Source: Eurosta solidaginis
Taxonomy: Eukaryota; Arthropoda; Insecta; Diptera; Tephritidae
Direction: 5' to 3'
Length of the DNA: 64,000 nucleotides
Assembly: GCF_040869045.1 (NCBI RefSeq)
Contig: NC_090320.1
Coordinates: 238,266,978-238,330,977, forward strand
Shown here: positions 33,071 through 45,828 of the stretch, in pieces
Layout of the letters: each line of letters starts with the position of its first letter
Numbering within the stretch: the first letter of the stretch is position 1
The notes under the pieces: model-generated
The model's input: the letters and a program-made list of their open reading frames with translations, nothing else
Told to the model about the DNA's origin: nothing
Database searches by the model: none
Program-made: the position numbers and the translations under genes

Positions 33071-34599
33071 GCTTAGGCACTTAACCTCGGTTTTCAAACA
33101 CGAATAATATGTTCCTTCCACGTGAAGTGAAGTGAAAAAGTTAGTCCCCTGACCGTCATTGCTATTTCTTGAATAGTCTTTTATATGCTTAATGTTCTTG
33201 TCTACATTTTGTGCACAATACAAAAACCTCATTTGAATCTTATGACAGTTATCGCTTTGTCACGTATTACCTCATTTCCAAACTGGCACGTGTATCTTCA
33301 ATTTTAAGCTTCATTATGACTGATACACGCATGAGTCCAAATGTTTGCTGGGATGTCACATTTTATTCTCACTTTAGTTAGTTCAAAAAGGATAAAAGTA
33401 TAAACGTAAGCCATTCAGCTCCATAGACCAGCAGCCCATCAGCTGACTGTTGGTCGTCCTTTAGTGTTTGAACAAATAAATGCTTTGACAGATAAAGCTG
33501 TCAGAATAGCGCTTATCATTTTGACTCTGACAAAGCAAGCATGTGTCAGTGTGAGTGTTTGTTTGGCCTTTTTCTTTTCGCTTTCACAGAATAGAACGAA
33601 GTGAGTATGTGAAGTGCAAGAAAGCAGGCAATTTTCCGCTAATAAAAAATATAATAATAGTAATACTCGTAATAAAAGCATAAAAGAAGACAAATTAAGT
33701 ATGAAAAGAAAAATTGAGATCGACATTTTTCTGACACCAATTTAAGATGCCTTGTGACAGGTTAGTCGATATCTTAGGTTGACAGGTGTCATTATTAGTT
33801 CGATTATTTTTTGCTAAATGATGGTTATTAATTTCAGTTGAGGAAAACAGAGGAATATGATTTACGATAAATCTTAAACGAAATAGTGATATTTAAATGC
33901 GAAAAGAACAAAACGAAGAACAGTTTTTGGGATTCGTGAAAACACTTAAGGCCATTTTCTGACCACGTTCAGTTAGTCACTGATATATAAGTTTTCGGAA
34001 CTTTGCATTTTTCATGCTAACTTTCCAAGTCTGACAACATGTTGCCTGGGGTATGGTCCGCCTACGTTTCTTTGGCGTCTGATATATGTTGTTTTAAGAG
34101 CCTCCTCAATAGTTTCCCAGCTGTATCAACCATGCATAAGAGTCGTTATGCTGACGGCGAGATTTGGTTCCCTTTGCACTTGACAATTGAATCTAGATGC
34201 AATAATCCAACCCATACTTATCCAGTTTGACATGTGTGTGCCATATTGATATGTATTTAATAGATAGAGCAGAGTTGCCTTCTGGGTTTGGTTTTTTGTT
34301 TCTTTTCCAGGCTACGTGCTGCAAACTTTAGGTATTCTCTGGTTCATGGCGTAGTCTCTTTACGCATTCTGGTGTGGACTTTTCCCTGATTTCTTGAATA
34401 GAGAAAAGTGTAATTACTATTATATATTATGCTTCGTGTTATCTCCGCCATATTCTCCATCCACAAGTAAAGCGACTGAATAGGAATAACAGCAGAAAAC
34501 TTTTTAACTAGGCGAAATTTAGCTAACAAATATGCCGTAAAAAAATGTCAGGAAGATATTCAAGAAGGCCCAAAGTGGTATTTTAAATATCTTTGCAAC
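33071..34599. other. Unassigned non-coding region
   Basis: No recognised gene, terminal repeat or tandem array. Confidence 0.35.
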
Positions 34600-34943
34600 G
34601 TATAGCGGGAATCTCGGAGGCCAACAGACAAAAACACAAGTGTGTCGAGTTACATAGAAAGTCCCAATGGTGAATGGACGCCATCTATCGGCGTATGGTT
34701 GGATGCTTTAATGGACATGCACTTTACTGGCTGCTGTTAAGATCCACAAACAGCTTATAACCCCCAGTTCAAGTACACCTCGGGCATGTAATCAGCCCTC
34801 ACCAGATCGATTTGAACATCAAATCATTTGACCCCTTTAAATCTCCTACAAGTGAATGCTGCCGAAAATCCATAATGCCTATGCCTGTCTAAGGCTCTAC
34901 TATATTCCAAAAATATTGAACCGTTGTAAATATAGCCGTCATG

Positions 34944-35345
34944 CCCAAAGGAGGGCAGGCTTCACATAAAAAGCCTATTGATTTCAGGCCAACATGCCTT
35001 ACCTTCTTTCTCCTCAAAATACTTGAAAAGCTGCTGGACGTACACATTAAAAGTAAATAGATAAATTTTCGAGCTCTCAACACGCGTTCTCCAGAGGTAC
35101 ATCCGTAAAGGAAGCACTGTAGGCTATCACCAGTAGGATAGAGAAAAGGACTTCATCCCAAAGGAGGGCAGGCTTCATGTAAAAAGCCTAATATTTTCAT
35201 ACCGAAAAGCCTTATCTCCTTTCTCCTCAAGACACTTGAAAGGCTGATGAATGTACACATTAGGAGAAACATTCAAACAGATAAACTTTCCAACTCTCAA
35301 CACTCCATCTCTAAAGGCACATCCGTAGAGGCAGCACTCCATGCT
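34944..35345 (+). repeat. Near-tandem duplication inside the LINE remnant
   Basis: The ~188-bp segment starting CCCAAAGGAGGGCAGGCTTCA at 34944 recurs at 35157 with an offset of 213 bp, covering the AAAAAGCCT...TTTCTCCTCAA...CTTGAAA...CTCTCAACAC...GGCACATCCGTA order. Both copies are diverged, so the duplication is not recent. Confidence 0.8.
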
Positions 35346-36690
35346 ATTTCTCTACATGGAGGGAGCATTTTTAATGCCTATCTTCAAGCCGAAGTCGACT
35401 CCTTATTGCACATGGCGTTGGACCTGCCACTTGTGAAATTCCTGGGAGGGCACATGTCCAGAGGCATTCCCCAAGTTCTGCAACCTAAAGGTAAACACCT
35501 TATTGTTGATGTGAGAAATAATCGGTTGCCCAGTTAACGCTTATAGACATCGCTCATAGAGAAACCGGAAAACATCTTCAGACTCTAGGCGAACTACCAA
35601 AGACCACCTTTTAAACCACTGCTTTCAAACAGGGCAAGGCTTGAACTTATATCAGAGGTTAAATAGCTGCGAGTATTTTAGACAGTAAACAGAACTAGTA
35701 CAAGCAAGCCAAGGACAGATCCCGAAAGGCCATAATCGTCCTCAAGGCCTCTTAAGCACCAGTGGGAAAAATGTAGGACTTAAGAACACACAATTTAAAC
35801 TGGTTATATACTGCGGTCCTTAGGCCCATCTTATTCTACGGCATTACGGTTTAGTGGCCAACACTCGAAAGAAACGGCACAGTCAACAGATTGACTAAAG
35901 TTCAGCGGTCATCCGCATTACCTTTATACATTACATTATATCAGGGACACTACCTGCCACACCCACACTGGCTCTAGCGGTTATGCTCAACCTCCTCTAG
36001 AAAATAAATTTTCTATCAGAGTCCCAGAATCCACAGAAGTCTTCACGAATGGCTTCAAATTAAATGAAAATGCAATGGTATCTACTCAAAAGATGTTACG
36101 TGATTATTACATGACCGAGCCACTGCAGCGTCTTTCAGACAGAACTAATAGGTATCCATAAAGAAGGATGCTCGATATCAACTATCTAAAGATATCAATT
36201 TACTTTTACAGTCAAGCAGCGATCAAAGCTCTTCAAGGCAGGAATACTACCCCAAAGGTTACAATAGATTTGCAGATAGTTGCTTAACGATCTAGGCTTT
36301 TGCTGCACTGCAATGGTGATGTGGACTCCGGATCACAGTGGTGTACCTGGGGACTGTGTTGCTGATGAACTAGCGAGGAAATAAACTCAAAATGTCGAGG
36401 TTATTCAGTTAAGTCACATATCGTCTATTCTTGCCACGTGCAAACACTTGTCTTCATTTACCGAGATATCCAATATCAGATGGGTACAAGAACCCACCTG
36501 CGGGGTATCTCGACAAACTTGGACTTTCATAAATGAGAACCGAACTAGATTCCTTATCAGTCTCAATCGTATATTTTTAGTTCTATTGTTCGGAAAATTA
36601 ACTGGACACAGCTTGATGAGAGTACACCGCGAGCGCATGTGAGTCCCATCGAATGACTTCTGTCGAAGCTTGCTTTGCTTATTTGTTACG

Positions 36691-37024
36691 GCGGGCGCCG
36701 TGGTGTGATGGTAGCGTGCTCCGCAATTCACAGAGAAGGGCCTGGGTTCACGCCCCGGTTAATTACTTTCAATTAAAAGACAATTTTTCTAAGCGGGGTG
36801 GGTCGCCACTCGGCAATGTTTGGCAAACACTCCGAGCGTATTTCTGCCATGAAAAGCTCTCAGTGAAAACTCATTTGCCTTGCCGTTCGGAGTCGGCATA
36901 AAACAAGTAGGTCCCGTTCCGCCAATTCTTAGGAAATATTAAAAAGGAACACGACGCAAATTGGAAAAGAAGTTCGGCCTTAAATCTCTTCGAAGGCGCG
37001 CCTTACATTTATTTTTATTTTTTT
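36691..37024 (+). mobile_element. tRNA-derived SINE, copy 2, inserted in LINE
   Basis: Starts GGGCGCCGTGGTGTGATGGTAGCG, has a B-box-like GGGTTCACGCCCCGG at about 36745, the shared body (TCGGCAATGTTTGGCAAAC, CCGTTCGGAGTCGGCATAA) and a T/A-rich tail. Flanks are ATTTGTTACG (36681-36690) and ATTTGGTACG (37025-37034), a 10-bp duplication with one mismatch. An 82-residue frame across it is a translation of the SINE, not a gene. Confidence 0.88.
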
Positions 37025-37260
37025 ATTTGGTACGATGGCTTCATTTACGGCGAGTTCTAAAAGCTGCCCGGCACTCGTGGTAGCATGAATGTGTCAATAG
37101 TACCTAGGCGTTCCTTAAGAATTAATTTGAAAGATGGTCGCTGGCAGTGAAGTTCTAAAGAACTGTTTACTTATGAATGCCGTTGTGGTCTCTAGTACTG
37201 TTTCTTAGCAGCATGGCCTCGTGAATGCAGTCAGTGAACCAAAGTTTATGACTGCTAGTC

Positions 37261-38336
37261 CCAGTCTAGCTGCCATATCTATTACTAGTTAGTATTCCTT
37301 TTCAGCTCGCTGTTTTCATTCCCCATTCAATACCTCTTGAATTAATGAGCAACGAGCTCCTGAATCTTTGTATCCATGGCAGCAATATATTCAGTCACTT
37401 TCACTTTGAGCTTAAACTGCAAATATTTATGTACAACAAAAATAATTATTCTCAGAAAATTATTTCCTCTTAATTTAGAGACCACACAAATTGAAGTACA
37501 CCCAAAATAAACGCACATACGCCAGCATTCAAAAAAGAAAAATTAATGCATTTATTACTCATCAATCAGCATTCATCGTTGGATTCGAAGAAACAAGTCT
37601 TGAAATAATTAAATAATTTTTCATAAACCATCAGCGCCGGCATTTTTCACACATATACACTAGCTCATTGAGTTTATTGTAGTTCTCTAAATTTTTTTGG
37701 CTCACTCTTGCTTAAGAAAATAATTTATGCGCATTCGCTACCAAAACTGACAGTTGAAATTAAAAAGCAATTAGTTATTTGGTGCCGAGTGTAGATGAAG
37801 AAAATATAGAAACAAGAAAAATAAATATGCCAAATATTTTAACAAATTGATCATTAACATTTCTTAGCGTGTCGGCGCTGAGGGCAAATTTTCTCAATAA
37901 ATTTTTCCAGTTGAGTGTACAATGTGCACTAACTTGAGAGCGAGAGAATAGACAAATTTAGAGTGCGTTAGATGAAGTGTCAAAATAATGATGCTTTTTT
38001 GTACGATGCGTTTTTATACTCACAGTTTCCTCGTACGCCTATCTCACACAGAGTCTAGCCTTTTCGCGCAGAGCCTTCTCGATTAATTGCTTGTTCTCGT
38101 ATTCGCTGTTGTCTTCTATGTATATGTGTGAGTAATGGTGGCTGCGATCTTTGTTACTGTGTACGTGTGCATGAGCTGTCTCATTTGCTTGCATTGCTCC
38201 TTTTTTTTTGTACAGCATCCACCTAAGTTCCATAATGACGACTTAAGTCTTACTATCCCAAACAAATTTCTTGATCCAAACTCTGCTAACCTCTCCAAAC
38301 GAACCACACCTCTTCTATTTCGTGGATCCCCAGTTT
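37261..38336. other. Unassigned non-coding region
   Basis: AT-rich, no recognised gene or repeat. Overlapping 60-70 residue frames near 38039-38344 on both strands show no recognisable similarity. Confidence 0.35.
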
Positions 38337-39940
38337 TTATATGAGGTAGACGGCATGGCTGATCCGTCTTACAACTAAAAATATTGATGAAGAAAATTTT
38401 TGCGGATGTTGGTTTGGGTCTTTGTCGTATCTGTCTTTCATCTTATTACTCATGATCCTGGTGCGTTGCAGCGCACTCTGTTGTTTGGTCAATGAAATAC
38501 TACGAAGAGCTTTAGATATTGGTTTCGCATTGTCAGTGTCGATCTGATGTTTCACAATAGTAGTGCATCCTGGCTTGAAACCATCCTCGCATTCTTTTTG
38601 TATTCTTAGTTAGGATGCATTTATTTGGGTTTGTCAATGCCGCAGGTACATTCGATTTGGATTTGTTAGTCCCATTATTTCCATCAAAATTTCATCATTA
38701 TACCACCTTCGACTGGTCTTTGTCTGATCCACCAGCACTCGATTTTTGCTGAACCTCTTATCATGGCCAAAGCTAAGTTGCAGATGTTTGTTCTAATATC
38801 ACATAGTACTTCTTCCTATGTCTGCCACTATGAAATTGTGTAGAACCGTGATATTTCCAATTACGACTTCACTTGTCATGCTTCCCCTTTCTTCCGATTA
38901 GTGATACAGAGAGAATGGAGCATTCAATAGCGAGAGCCAATCCATGCTCTTTGCATCTGGCTCGCTCTACTTCATCTGTTTTGCGTTCCAATGTTATTTA
39001 AAACACTTGAAACATTTGATTACTCTGCCATTTTGCTGTTGCGACTCCTTTTTACTTCCAATAATTCGTCCACCTAGTATGGCATATTTACTTCCACACA
39101 ATGCGCTTTGAATGCTGGTTCGCAAAGAAGCAAGGCTGTTTCCTGAAACATTTGCAAGTTGAGTCAATCTTTTAACGTCTGCCGCGAACACTTGCAATAT
39201 TTCACCAGCCTTCTGGAAGCAATTCAACAACGTCTTTCTACCGCTTTCACCAATGTGTCATAGTTGTTCTGCTTTTCTTCGGGAATCTTGGGCAAGATTT
39301 CGGTTGCCGGTTCCTTCAATGATACAAATAGAGCAAGGACTTTGTCGTCTATATTCCAGCTATAACCTGCTGCGGACTTCTAATTGTAATTTAAAATCTT
39401 AATTGTAGCTTAAAATCTTGGAAAGGAACAGAACCTTCAAACCATGGAGTTTTTACCATTGGATAACTCGCTGAAAGAGTTGGGCGATTCAGTTGCAATT
39501 CCTGTAGACGACCTCCAACACGTGCCTTGAGTTTTAATGATATACGGACTTTCTACTTTTCCACCTGTGCTGTAATTTGGATATAGGTGCCATTTCGGAT
39601 ATATGTAGGTATCTCTTATGTTTTCGATTGTGATGTCATATGTTTCTTCTGTGTTTTGAATTGTGTTTCTATTTTGGATGTCATGCGTATATCATGGATG
39701 TCTCTTACGCTGCCAGTTGAGATGCCATATCGGTTGATTTTTATTTCTGGCGATATTTGCTCCAGCACTGATGGTAGCGCGTCCACACTTACCAAAGGAT
39801 TCGGAGTCTCTATCTCCTCTTTTATTTTAGTTGCTGACTCTTCCACATCTCGTGATGTATCGGGGTTGCTTATATTCGCCGCAGTACGAAAGAAGACCAT
39901 ACCAAATACACACTCACCTAAAAAACGGGCACCTATCATT
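38337..39940 (-). pseudogene. Ty3/gypsy-like gag-pol remnant
   Basis: Read on the minus strand from high to low: 39230-38994 gives a Gag-like segment with AGEILQVFAADVKRLTQLA and a zinc-knuckle-like CFKCFK. Around 38880-38830 is VVIGNITVLHNFIVADIG, the retropepsin-flanking region of gypsy pol. 38555 onward reads HQIDTDNAKPISKALRSIS, the start of the gypsy reverse transcriptase region. The 107-residue frame at 39939-39616 lies upstream in the Gag direction and is not itself recognised. Large deletions join the pieces; LTRs were not found. Confidence 0.6.
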
Positions 39941-41188
39941 TGCTAAGCAACTTTTAGTTGCATATATGCAGATATTTTTGTTACACTATTCGGCTAAAAT
40001 TTGATCTCGAATAACTTTTGAAACCATAAAACTGAGTAAAATGGTACCTTAATTTTTTCCATATAATTTCTCAAACGTTCTAATCACATAAATCGTTGCA
40101 ATGTATCTGCACTATGAAATTTTCAAATATTTAAATAAATAATCTGTCCATTCGTAGAAAAGTCATAAATCAGCGCAAATAGTGCAATGAATTGCAACAC
40201 TGTAGTAAACATAAAGAGTAGCCGTTCGAGCGTTGAGGAGATGTAGAGCAAACAAATGAGATTTACTGATTTGTAGAACAAAATCATTTATAAACTACAT
40301 CTGTTCAACTTATTCTTAAGAACACATGGGTCATGGCACTTGTTTCTGCACTTCATATGTATATTGTTTATTTAGCTCTTTTTTTTGGTCTCCCGCAAAC
40401 TAATCACTTGACACTAGGGCGTTTAATACTGAAATTTCGGGACTCAAATTAGATTGTACGTATTTATTTCTGCTATGAAATATTTTGTAAAAAGGATTAA
40501 ACTGTATTGTCTTTACAGAAAGGTAGATGCAGAAGTCGAAGTAGGGGTTGCTATTTGCTCATAAGCTACTGCTCTGCTCTATGCCGTGTTCGTGTTCAGA
40601 GCCACAGCAGTAGTATAGCATGTTTTGCACTGGTTTCCTTCCGTTGAAGTCCTCTGAAATATATTTCGGGATTGCATGCCCAGTTTAAAACTGCGTAGAT
40701 AGCGCAGAGTGATAATCGTTCGTTGAAGGCGCCAATAGAGTTTCCATTTGCTATCTCAGTTTTCATTTATAAAGTTTCTTTCATTAATTGCAGCATTTTT
40801 TAATAAAAACCTAAATTTTTATTTTGAGTTCTTTTTGAATTTGCGCTAATCAAAAACATGTGTGTTAATGTTGCATATATTCTTCATAGAAATTAAATTT
40901 TGTCTAGTAAACGTATGGCTAGATATTTACATATGTAGTTCCAAGTGATCCAGATTAACACCGGTACCTTTTCTTACAACTTCGGGTCTTCTCTCGACAT
41001 TTCAAGCATCCCATTAGGTTTTTAGTAAAATGGTGGGAAACTTTTTTAGCTAAAAGAATCTCTTTTACCCTCTTCGTGTGAAGGTCTGTATACTTACGTT
41101 ATTAATTTTAAAAAAATATTCCTATACTATTCCAATCAAGAGAGAATGGACGTTTAAGGAAAAGTCAACTCATAACGAAGTTTCAGTA
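39941..41188. other. Unassigned non-coding region
   Basis: No recognised gene or repeat. It could include the missing LTR or 5' part of the adjacent gypsy remnant. Confidence 0.35.
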
Positions 41189-42234
41189 AACAAGTAAAGG
41201 TTAATGTTAAATGTTAATGTTAAAGTTCCGGTGTAACCGAACATTATACGATCATACTCAGCGTAAGCTTCAATTGTACATTTCATTTCAGATAAATTAC
41301 TTTTCTACATAACACTTGGCACCGCCCGTTTAAAAAAAATATCTCCCCATTTCCTCTTACAATAAAACTGGATAAGTGAAATATCAAAACTATTTTTTGC
41401 TAAGTTATAGCTTATTAGTCTAGTCTACGACCCTTTTAAACTTGTTTTATATCTAAGTTGCCGTGGTCTTTAACCGATCCCGTCCATTTTTACTATTAAT
41501 ATTTTCTGCTATAAGGAAAATATGTGTAGAAAATTTCATTACGATATTCTAATTTTTCTTCGAGTTATTTCTACCGAAACATAGAAAATTGCTTAGTCTT
41601 AAAAGGGGCGGTGCCATACCCATTTTCAAAAATTTTAGTGTTTTCCAATTTAATGTTATAATTCAATTTAGAAAGTAAAATTTTATTGATACAAACCCCT
41701 TTTTCGCTAATATATAGCGTCTACGACCCTTTTAAAAATCTTTTATATAAAAGTGGGCATGGTCTTTAACCGATCTCGTCCATTTTCTCTTTAAATATTT
41801 CTGCTATAGGTAAAAGTTGTGGACCCAATTTTATTACGATCCGTTAATTTTTCTTCGAGTTATGGCTCCCTTTTAAAAATCTTTTATATACAAGTGGGCG
41901 TGGTCCTTAACCGATTTCGTTAATTTTTCATCAAAGCATTCCTTATAGTTAAGGCAACCTCTCTGCCGAATCTTGTTAGGTTGGTTTAAGGGTTTTTTAT
42001 TTATGATTAATAATATTTGTAAAATTGATTTTATCACAAGGGGCGGTGCGACGCCCATTTAAAAATTTGTTGTCAAATTTTAATCAAGAGTCTCAATATC
42101 AGTCCACGTGCCAAATGATGATTTTGATATATGGAAGTCTATGCCTATCACGATTCCTTTATACCTGTACAACCAACCGTTATGCAATCAAAGTTAATAT
42201 ACTCTGTGTGCAAAGCACGCTGTGTATAAAAAAA
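41189..42234 (-). mobile_element. Helitron-like repeat, divergent subfamily (copy J)
   Basis: The 3' end reads, on + strand, AACAAGTAAAGG, then a small duplication of TTAATGTTAA, then GTTCCGGTGTAACCGAAC. The 5' end has the alternative hairpin GTGTGC-AAA-GCACGC (42207-42221) with TGTGTATAAAA. The body differs from the main family: a GGTCTTTAACCGAT-like block recurs at about 41467, 41761 and 41901, and TGGCACCGCCC/GGGGCGGTGCGACGCCC motifs are kept. Confidence 0.7.
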
Positions 42235-42261
42235 GTATGAATGGGAAAATGAATATAATAA

Positions 42262-42468
42262 GGATCAGGAATGGGAGCAGAAATAGGAGTTCAAACAAAG
42301 ATAGTAGTAAAAATAGGAATAGGAATAGAAATAGATATAGGATTTGGAACAAAGTTAAGAGTAAGAATTCGAATGGGAAAAGGAATAGGAATAGAAACAG
42401 GAACCGGAATACGAACAGGAATAGAAATAGGAACAGAAAAAGGAATGGGAATAGCAATAGTAACAGGG
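42262..42468 (+). repeat. AGGAAT/ATAGGA hexanucleotide-like array
   Basis: Degenerate (AATAGG)n-type array of about 200 bp, purine-rich on the + strand, directly after copy J. It yields long artefactual frames on both strands (Arg/Asn-rich and Phe/Leu-rich) that are not genes. Confidence 0.9.
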
Positions 42469-42469
42469 T

Positions 42470-42965
42470 TGGATCAGAGAGATAAGTGTGTTAGAGGCGT
42501 TGGTTCCACATGGAAATTGAAAATATTCTAGGTGTCATGTGGGGACACGTTACAAGCGAGACATACATTGGGTATGTCCAGGTTGATTACCAATAAGTAA
42601 GAGTTCGACTTATTACAGATCCAGATGGAAGTTGAGCAAGAGTGGCGCGCGTCTAACTCAATTGCTAGTTTAGAGTATTTGTCTTTAAGAACGGGGTTCA
42701 CCGGCAATCCCTGGCACAGTAGTGCAACGTCTTTTTACGGATGTTTCTGAAGGCTTTGTCATGCTCCTTTTTATGCGGCTGTATTCTTAAGTACCGGGGG
42801 GCGGGGTTCAATCCGATGTGTGTACATATTTCTGTGTATTTAGCAGCAACGGTTTGTTCAGCATTTCATTTCTCTTATTTATAGAGAGCTTACTCGCCCC
42901 TCTGTGTAAGGAATATGCTGGGGATATAAGAATTAGGCAGGGAGAGCCAAAGTAAGGAAAAAACT
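42470..42965 (-). pseudogene. Jockey-clade LINE ORF2 C-terminus
   Basis: The minus strand reads INKRNEMLNKPLLLNTQKYV (about 42890-42820), a thumb-region block, then NKSNSYLLVINLDIPNVCLA continuing CNVSPHDT (about 42610-42540), the same block as at 20695-21005, then HVEPTPLTHLSL. Frames change between blocks and stops are present. Confidence 0.7.
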
Positions 42966-43060
42966 CAGAAAAGGATGAATAGGAAAAGAAAAGAGAAGAA
43001 GATGAAGAAGAGAACGCAAAAGCAGATGAGAAAGTAGCGAAGAAAAAATGTAAAGCGGGT

Positions 43061-43271
43061 GTCATTGGTGCCGTATGTCGTATCGCTGTAGTCGTATCCC
43101 TAACGTAATCAGCTGTTTATCGTTACGACGGTTAACCAAAAACCAATTGGTTGGCTACGATACGGTTACGACCTTAGCGGCACCAATAATCGATTGCATT
43201 GATTCTCATAAGGTTGGTCGAATCAGCTGGTAAAAGGTTACCGATACAGTTACCGATAAAGCACCACTGTC
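43061..43271. mobile_element. Candidate MITE with short inverted ends
   Basis: Starts CATTGGTGCCGTATGTCG. The reverse complement of its end is CAGTGGTGCTTTATCGG. Internally CGGCACCAAT (43179-43188) repeats the left end inverted, and CCAATTGGTTGG forms a palindrome. No target duplication is evident, so the borders and class are uncertain. Confidence 0.4.
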
Positions 43272-45536
43272 TCCAGCTTAAGCCAAGAAAAAGAGATAGG
43301 GATGAGGTATGTGATATGAAAAAGGAAGATGGATAGGAAAGAGAAAGGGTGAGGGGTAGATGAGGAGCGGCGTACTACTTTCAAGTGATGACCAGCTACA
43401 ACATGATAAGTCAACATGATAATTTTTAAATTAAAATGTATTCAAGCCTTCGAAAAATGTTTTTTTTTTTTGTTATAAATAACCATCAATAATTTTTATC
43501 AAAATTTAATAAAATATTAATCTTTCATACACTTTCTTATCAAGAAACGGAAATATTTGCTTTACACAAAACGAGCATTTGATTTACTATCAAGCACAAC
43601 TAAGCATAGAGTTACCATTAACCCTTCCATGAATACAATTTCGTACTTCTGTGGCCTATTAATTACCGCTTTCAGCATATCTTTCAGCATTGACTTCGTA
43701 ATCAATTCACAACGAAAGGGTTCTACCTACCGCACCTATCTTAACACATCCATTTTCTTCCAGCTCACTCCCTCCCATGAAAAACAGCCTAAAAAGGATT
43801 GCCTTTCTGTTTCTTACTTTTCCCTCATTTATTTGCTCTCTTTTGTATCTTTCAGCTTTATCATTATTACAACTTTAAGCAGTTTTTGTTTTCTTTGTCG
43901 CTTTATTTTCAAATTTTTTTTACATACCACACAACAAAATATACAAAATAAATTACTTTGAGGTGGCGCATGATTTGTTGTTTTTGGTCTAAAGGAAGTG
44001 TGGGAGAGGTGTGGGCGTTTGTTGTTCATGCTATTTCAGCATTAAATTAGTTGATGAAAATGCCTTTCTTTGTATGTAGTTAATACAATATAATTTGATT
44101 ATTTGCTTAAACGTTTTGTTAGGCTACTGATAAGATCCGGAGCAGTGGAAAGAGCGTGGGAAAATGTCCTTGTTTTGTTGAGGCATTGAAAATATACGAA
44201 AGTAGGCAGTTGGTTGGTTGGGTAGTCTCTGTGGAAATGTTAATAGGATTGTGAGTAAAATTGTTGTAAGCCAAGGCTTTTCATAATTGCTGCAGATAAT
44301 TAAATTACACAAATAAATATGTTTATTAAAGCAACAAGTCGCAGAGGGGGACACAAGCGAATGCGTTGACGTTTTTTATTTGTGGAAGGTTAATGAGAGG
44401 ATTAATCAGTGGTTTAATGAGAGTTCGCGCAAGGTTCGCTAATTCTGAAGATCAGAAAGTGACAAGTAAATTAATTTTGAACTGAAGTCGTTAAGTTGCA
44501 GTTCTAGAGTTGACAGATACCGCGCTTTTTAAGGAGCAACGTGATTTGTGACTGTGAATTCTCATTCGCAGTGATTTCGGACCCTGACTATGATTGTGCC
44601 AGATTAAGAAGAGCATAATATTTTTTTTGGTTATCCGTCTTCGCTTTTCACTAAAAATGCGCTCGCCATGTGCATACAAATGAAGACCTATATCAATAGG
44701 CTAGCTTCTTTAATATCCAATTGACTTCTTCAACAACATTTTACAATCAAATTTTTGCTTGTGAGTTAACTTGACTTCTATTCAGTTGTCATATTTCTGT
44801 ATGTTATTTCCTTAGTCTACAGATTCACTGATATGATCGCGGGTAAACTTTCTGTAATAAAAGCTCTGATTGGATCTCTTGCTGTTTAGTTGTTTTTAAG
44901 ATGAAGACTTTCTCCGATGAACTAGCAGAGTGCTTTCGGTGTTGATGGTGTTGTGACCCATGTAAATCGTTCCGGTAACTAGTAACATTAAGATAATAGT
45001 TTTTACTTCTCGGTAAAGATTTTATATGGTCACTTCTAACTTTCCAGGTCATCCCACCTCCTCAAACCTTTGGCTCCGTGAGAAACTTTGGAACGCCTTT
45101 GTATGATACATTCATATTTGTAAAAGAATAAGCCTCGAGTAGGCGAGGTTGCCAATTAAGTTAGAGAAGTTGTGAAGCTAAAAAACTTTGTATTACACTG
45201 AACAGCCGCTGGGTCCCGAATGAGGCTGTGTATGCGATTGTGGGTGAACGTTATTATGACCGAGAAATAGCTGCTGTCCCATGCAGACAGTCTCTATGAT
45301 TTTGTAGGAGTCGTCGCTGCGATTTACTTTGATTTTTATGTCGCTGTTACAAATCACAGTACCGAGTAAACAACTTTTTCGGCTTAAGTTTCCGTTTCAG
45401 TTTCAATCCAACTCCTGAATCAGCTGCCGTTTCGATTTAAGTACATATTCAGGTTTATCTTATCATTATACTTCTTTATTCGCTGCTTCGGATCTTGTTC
45501 TTGGTCTCAGCTCTAATTTTAGTTTAGCTTACGCTA
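43272..45536. other. Unassigned AT-rich region
   Basis: No recognised gene. The longest frame, 134 residues at 43557-43961, is Ser/Phe/Ile-rich with hydrophobic stretches, lies in AT-rich DNA and has no recognisable family; a chance frame is most likely. The other frames are under 80 residues. Confidence 0.35.
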
Positions 45537-45828
45537 TTAATAAATAAATAAATGTCCAAAATCAGAAGAGATTTTAGCCCGAGCTTCTCTTCCAATTTAA
45601 ATTTTTCCTATAGATTGGCGGGACGAGACCTACTTGTTTAAGCCGACTCCGAACGGCATCTGCAAGGTAGATGAGTTTTCACCGAGAGCTTTTCATAGCA
45701 GAAATACACTCGCAGTGCTTGCCAAACACTGCCGAGGGGCTACCCCGCTTAGAAAAATTTTCTTCTAATTGAAAAATCTTGTTTCTAAAATTTTGATGTT
45801 CTTTTCCCGGGGCGTGTACCCAGGATCA
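45537..45828 (-). mobile_element. tRNA-derived SINE, copy 3, 5'-truncated
   Basis: Minus-strand copy with the shared body (reverse complement of GCCGACTCCGAACGGCATC at about 45640 and TGCCAAACACTGCCGAGG near 45720) and tail of ATAAATAAATAAA-like sequence at 45537. The head keeps only the region around the B box; the A-box part is missing or too diverged. Confidence 0.8.

Larger units (their letters stand above)
34600..37260 (+). pseudogene. LINE ORF2 remnant (reverse transcriptase plus RNase H) with nested SINE
   Basis: Blocks in order: a fragment LVKFLGGHMSRGIPQ (35425-35470) at the SRGTPQG position; LLKTLERLMNVHIRRNIQTD (about 35225-35285); SKGTSVEAALHAISLH (35307-35355), the GxSTxxAL block; and MWTPDHSGVPGDCVADELAR (about 36320-36380), the RNase H WxPGHxGxxGNxxADELA motif. 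SNDFCRS lies near 36655, the C-terminal zinc-like block, where a SINE has inserted. Part of the early reverse transcriptase is present twice (34944 and 35157). Many stops and frameshifts. Confidence 0.75.

Noticed and set aside
36653..36901. 82-residue plus-strand frame
   Set aside because: It is a read-through of LINE sequence into SINE copy 2, not a gene.
42194..42531. Phe/Leu-rich minus frame and Arg/Asn- or Gly/Ile-rich plus frames
   Set aside because: All three come from the AGGAAT-type hexamer array; composition follows the repeat unit.
43557..43961. 134-residue Ser/Phe/Ile-rich frame that could be a membrane protein
   Set aside because: AT-rich DNA readily produces such frames; no recognisable domain, no supporting context and no conserved motif.
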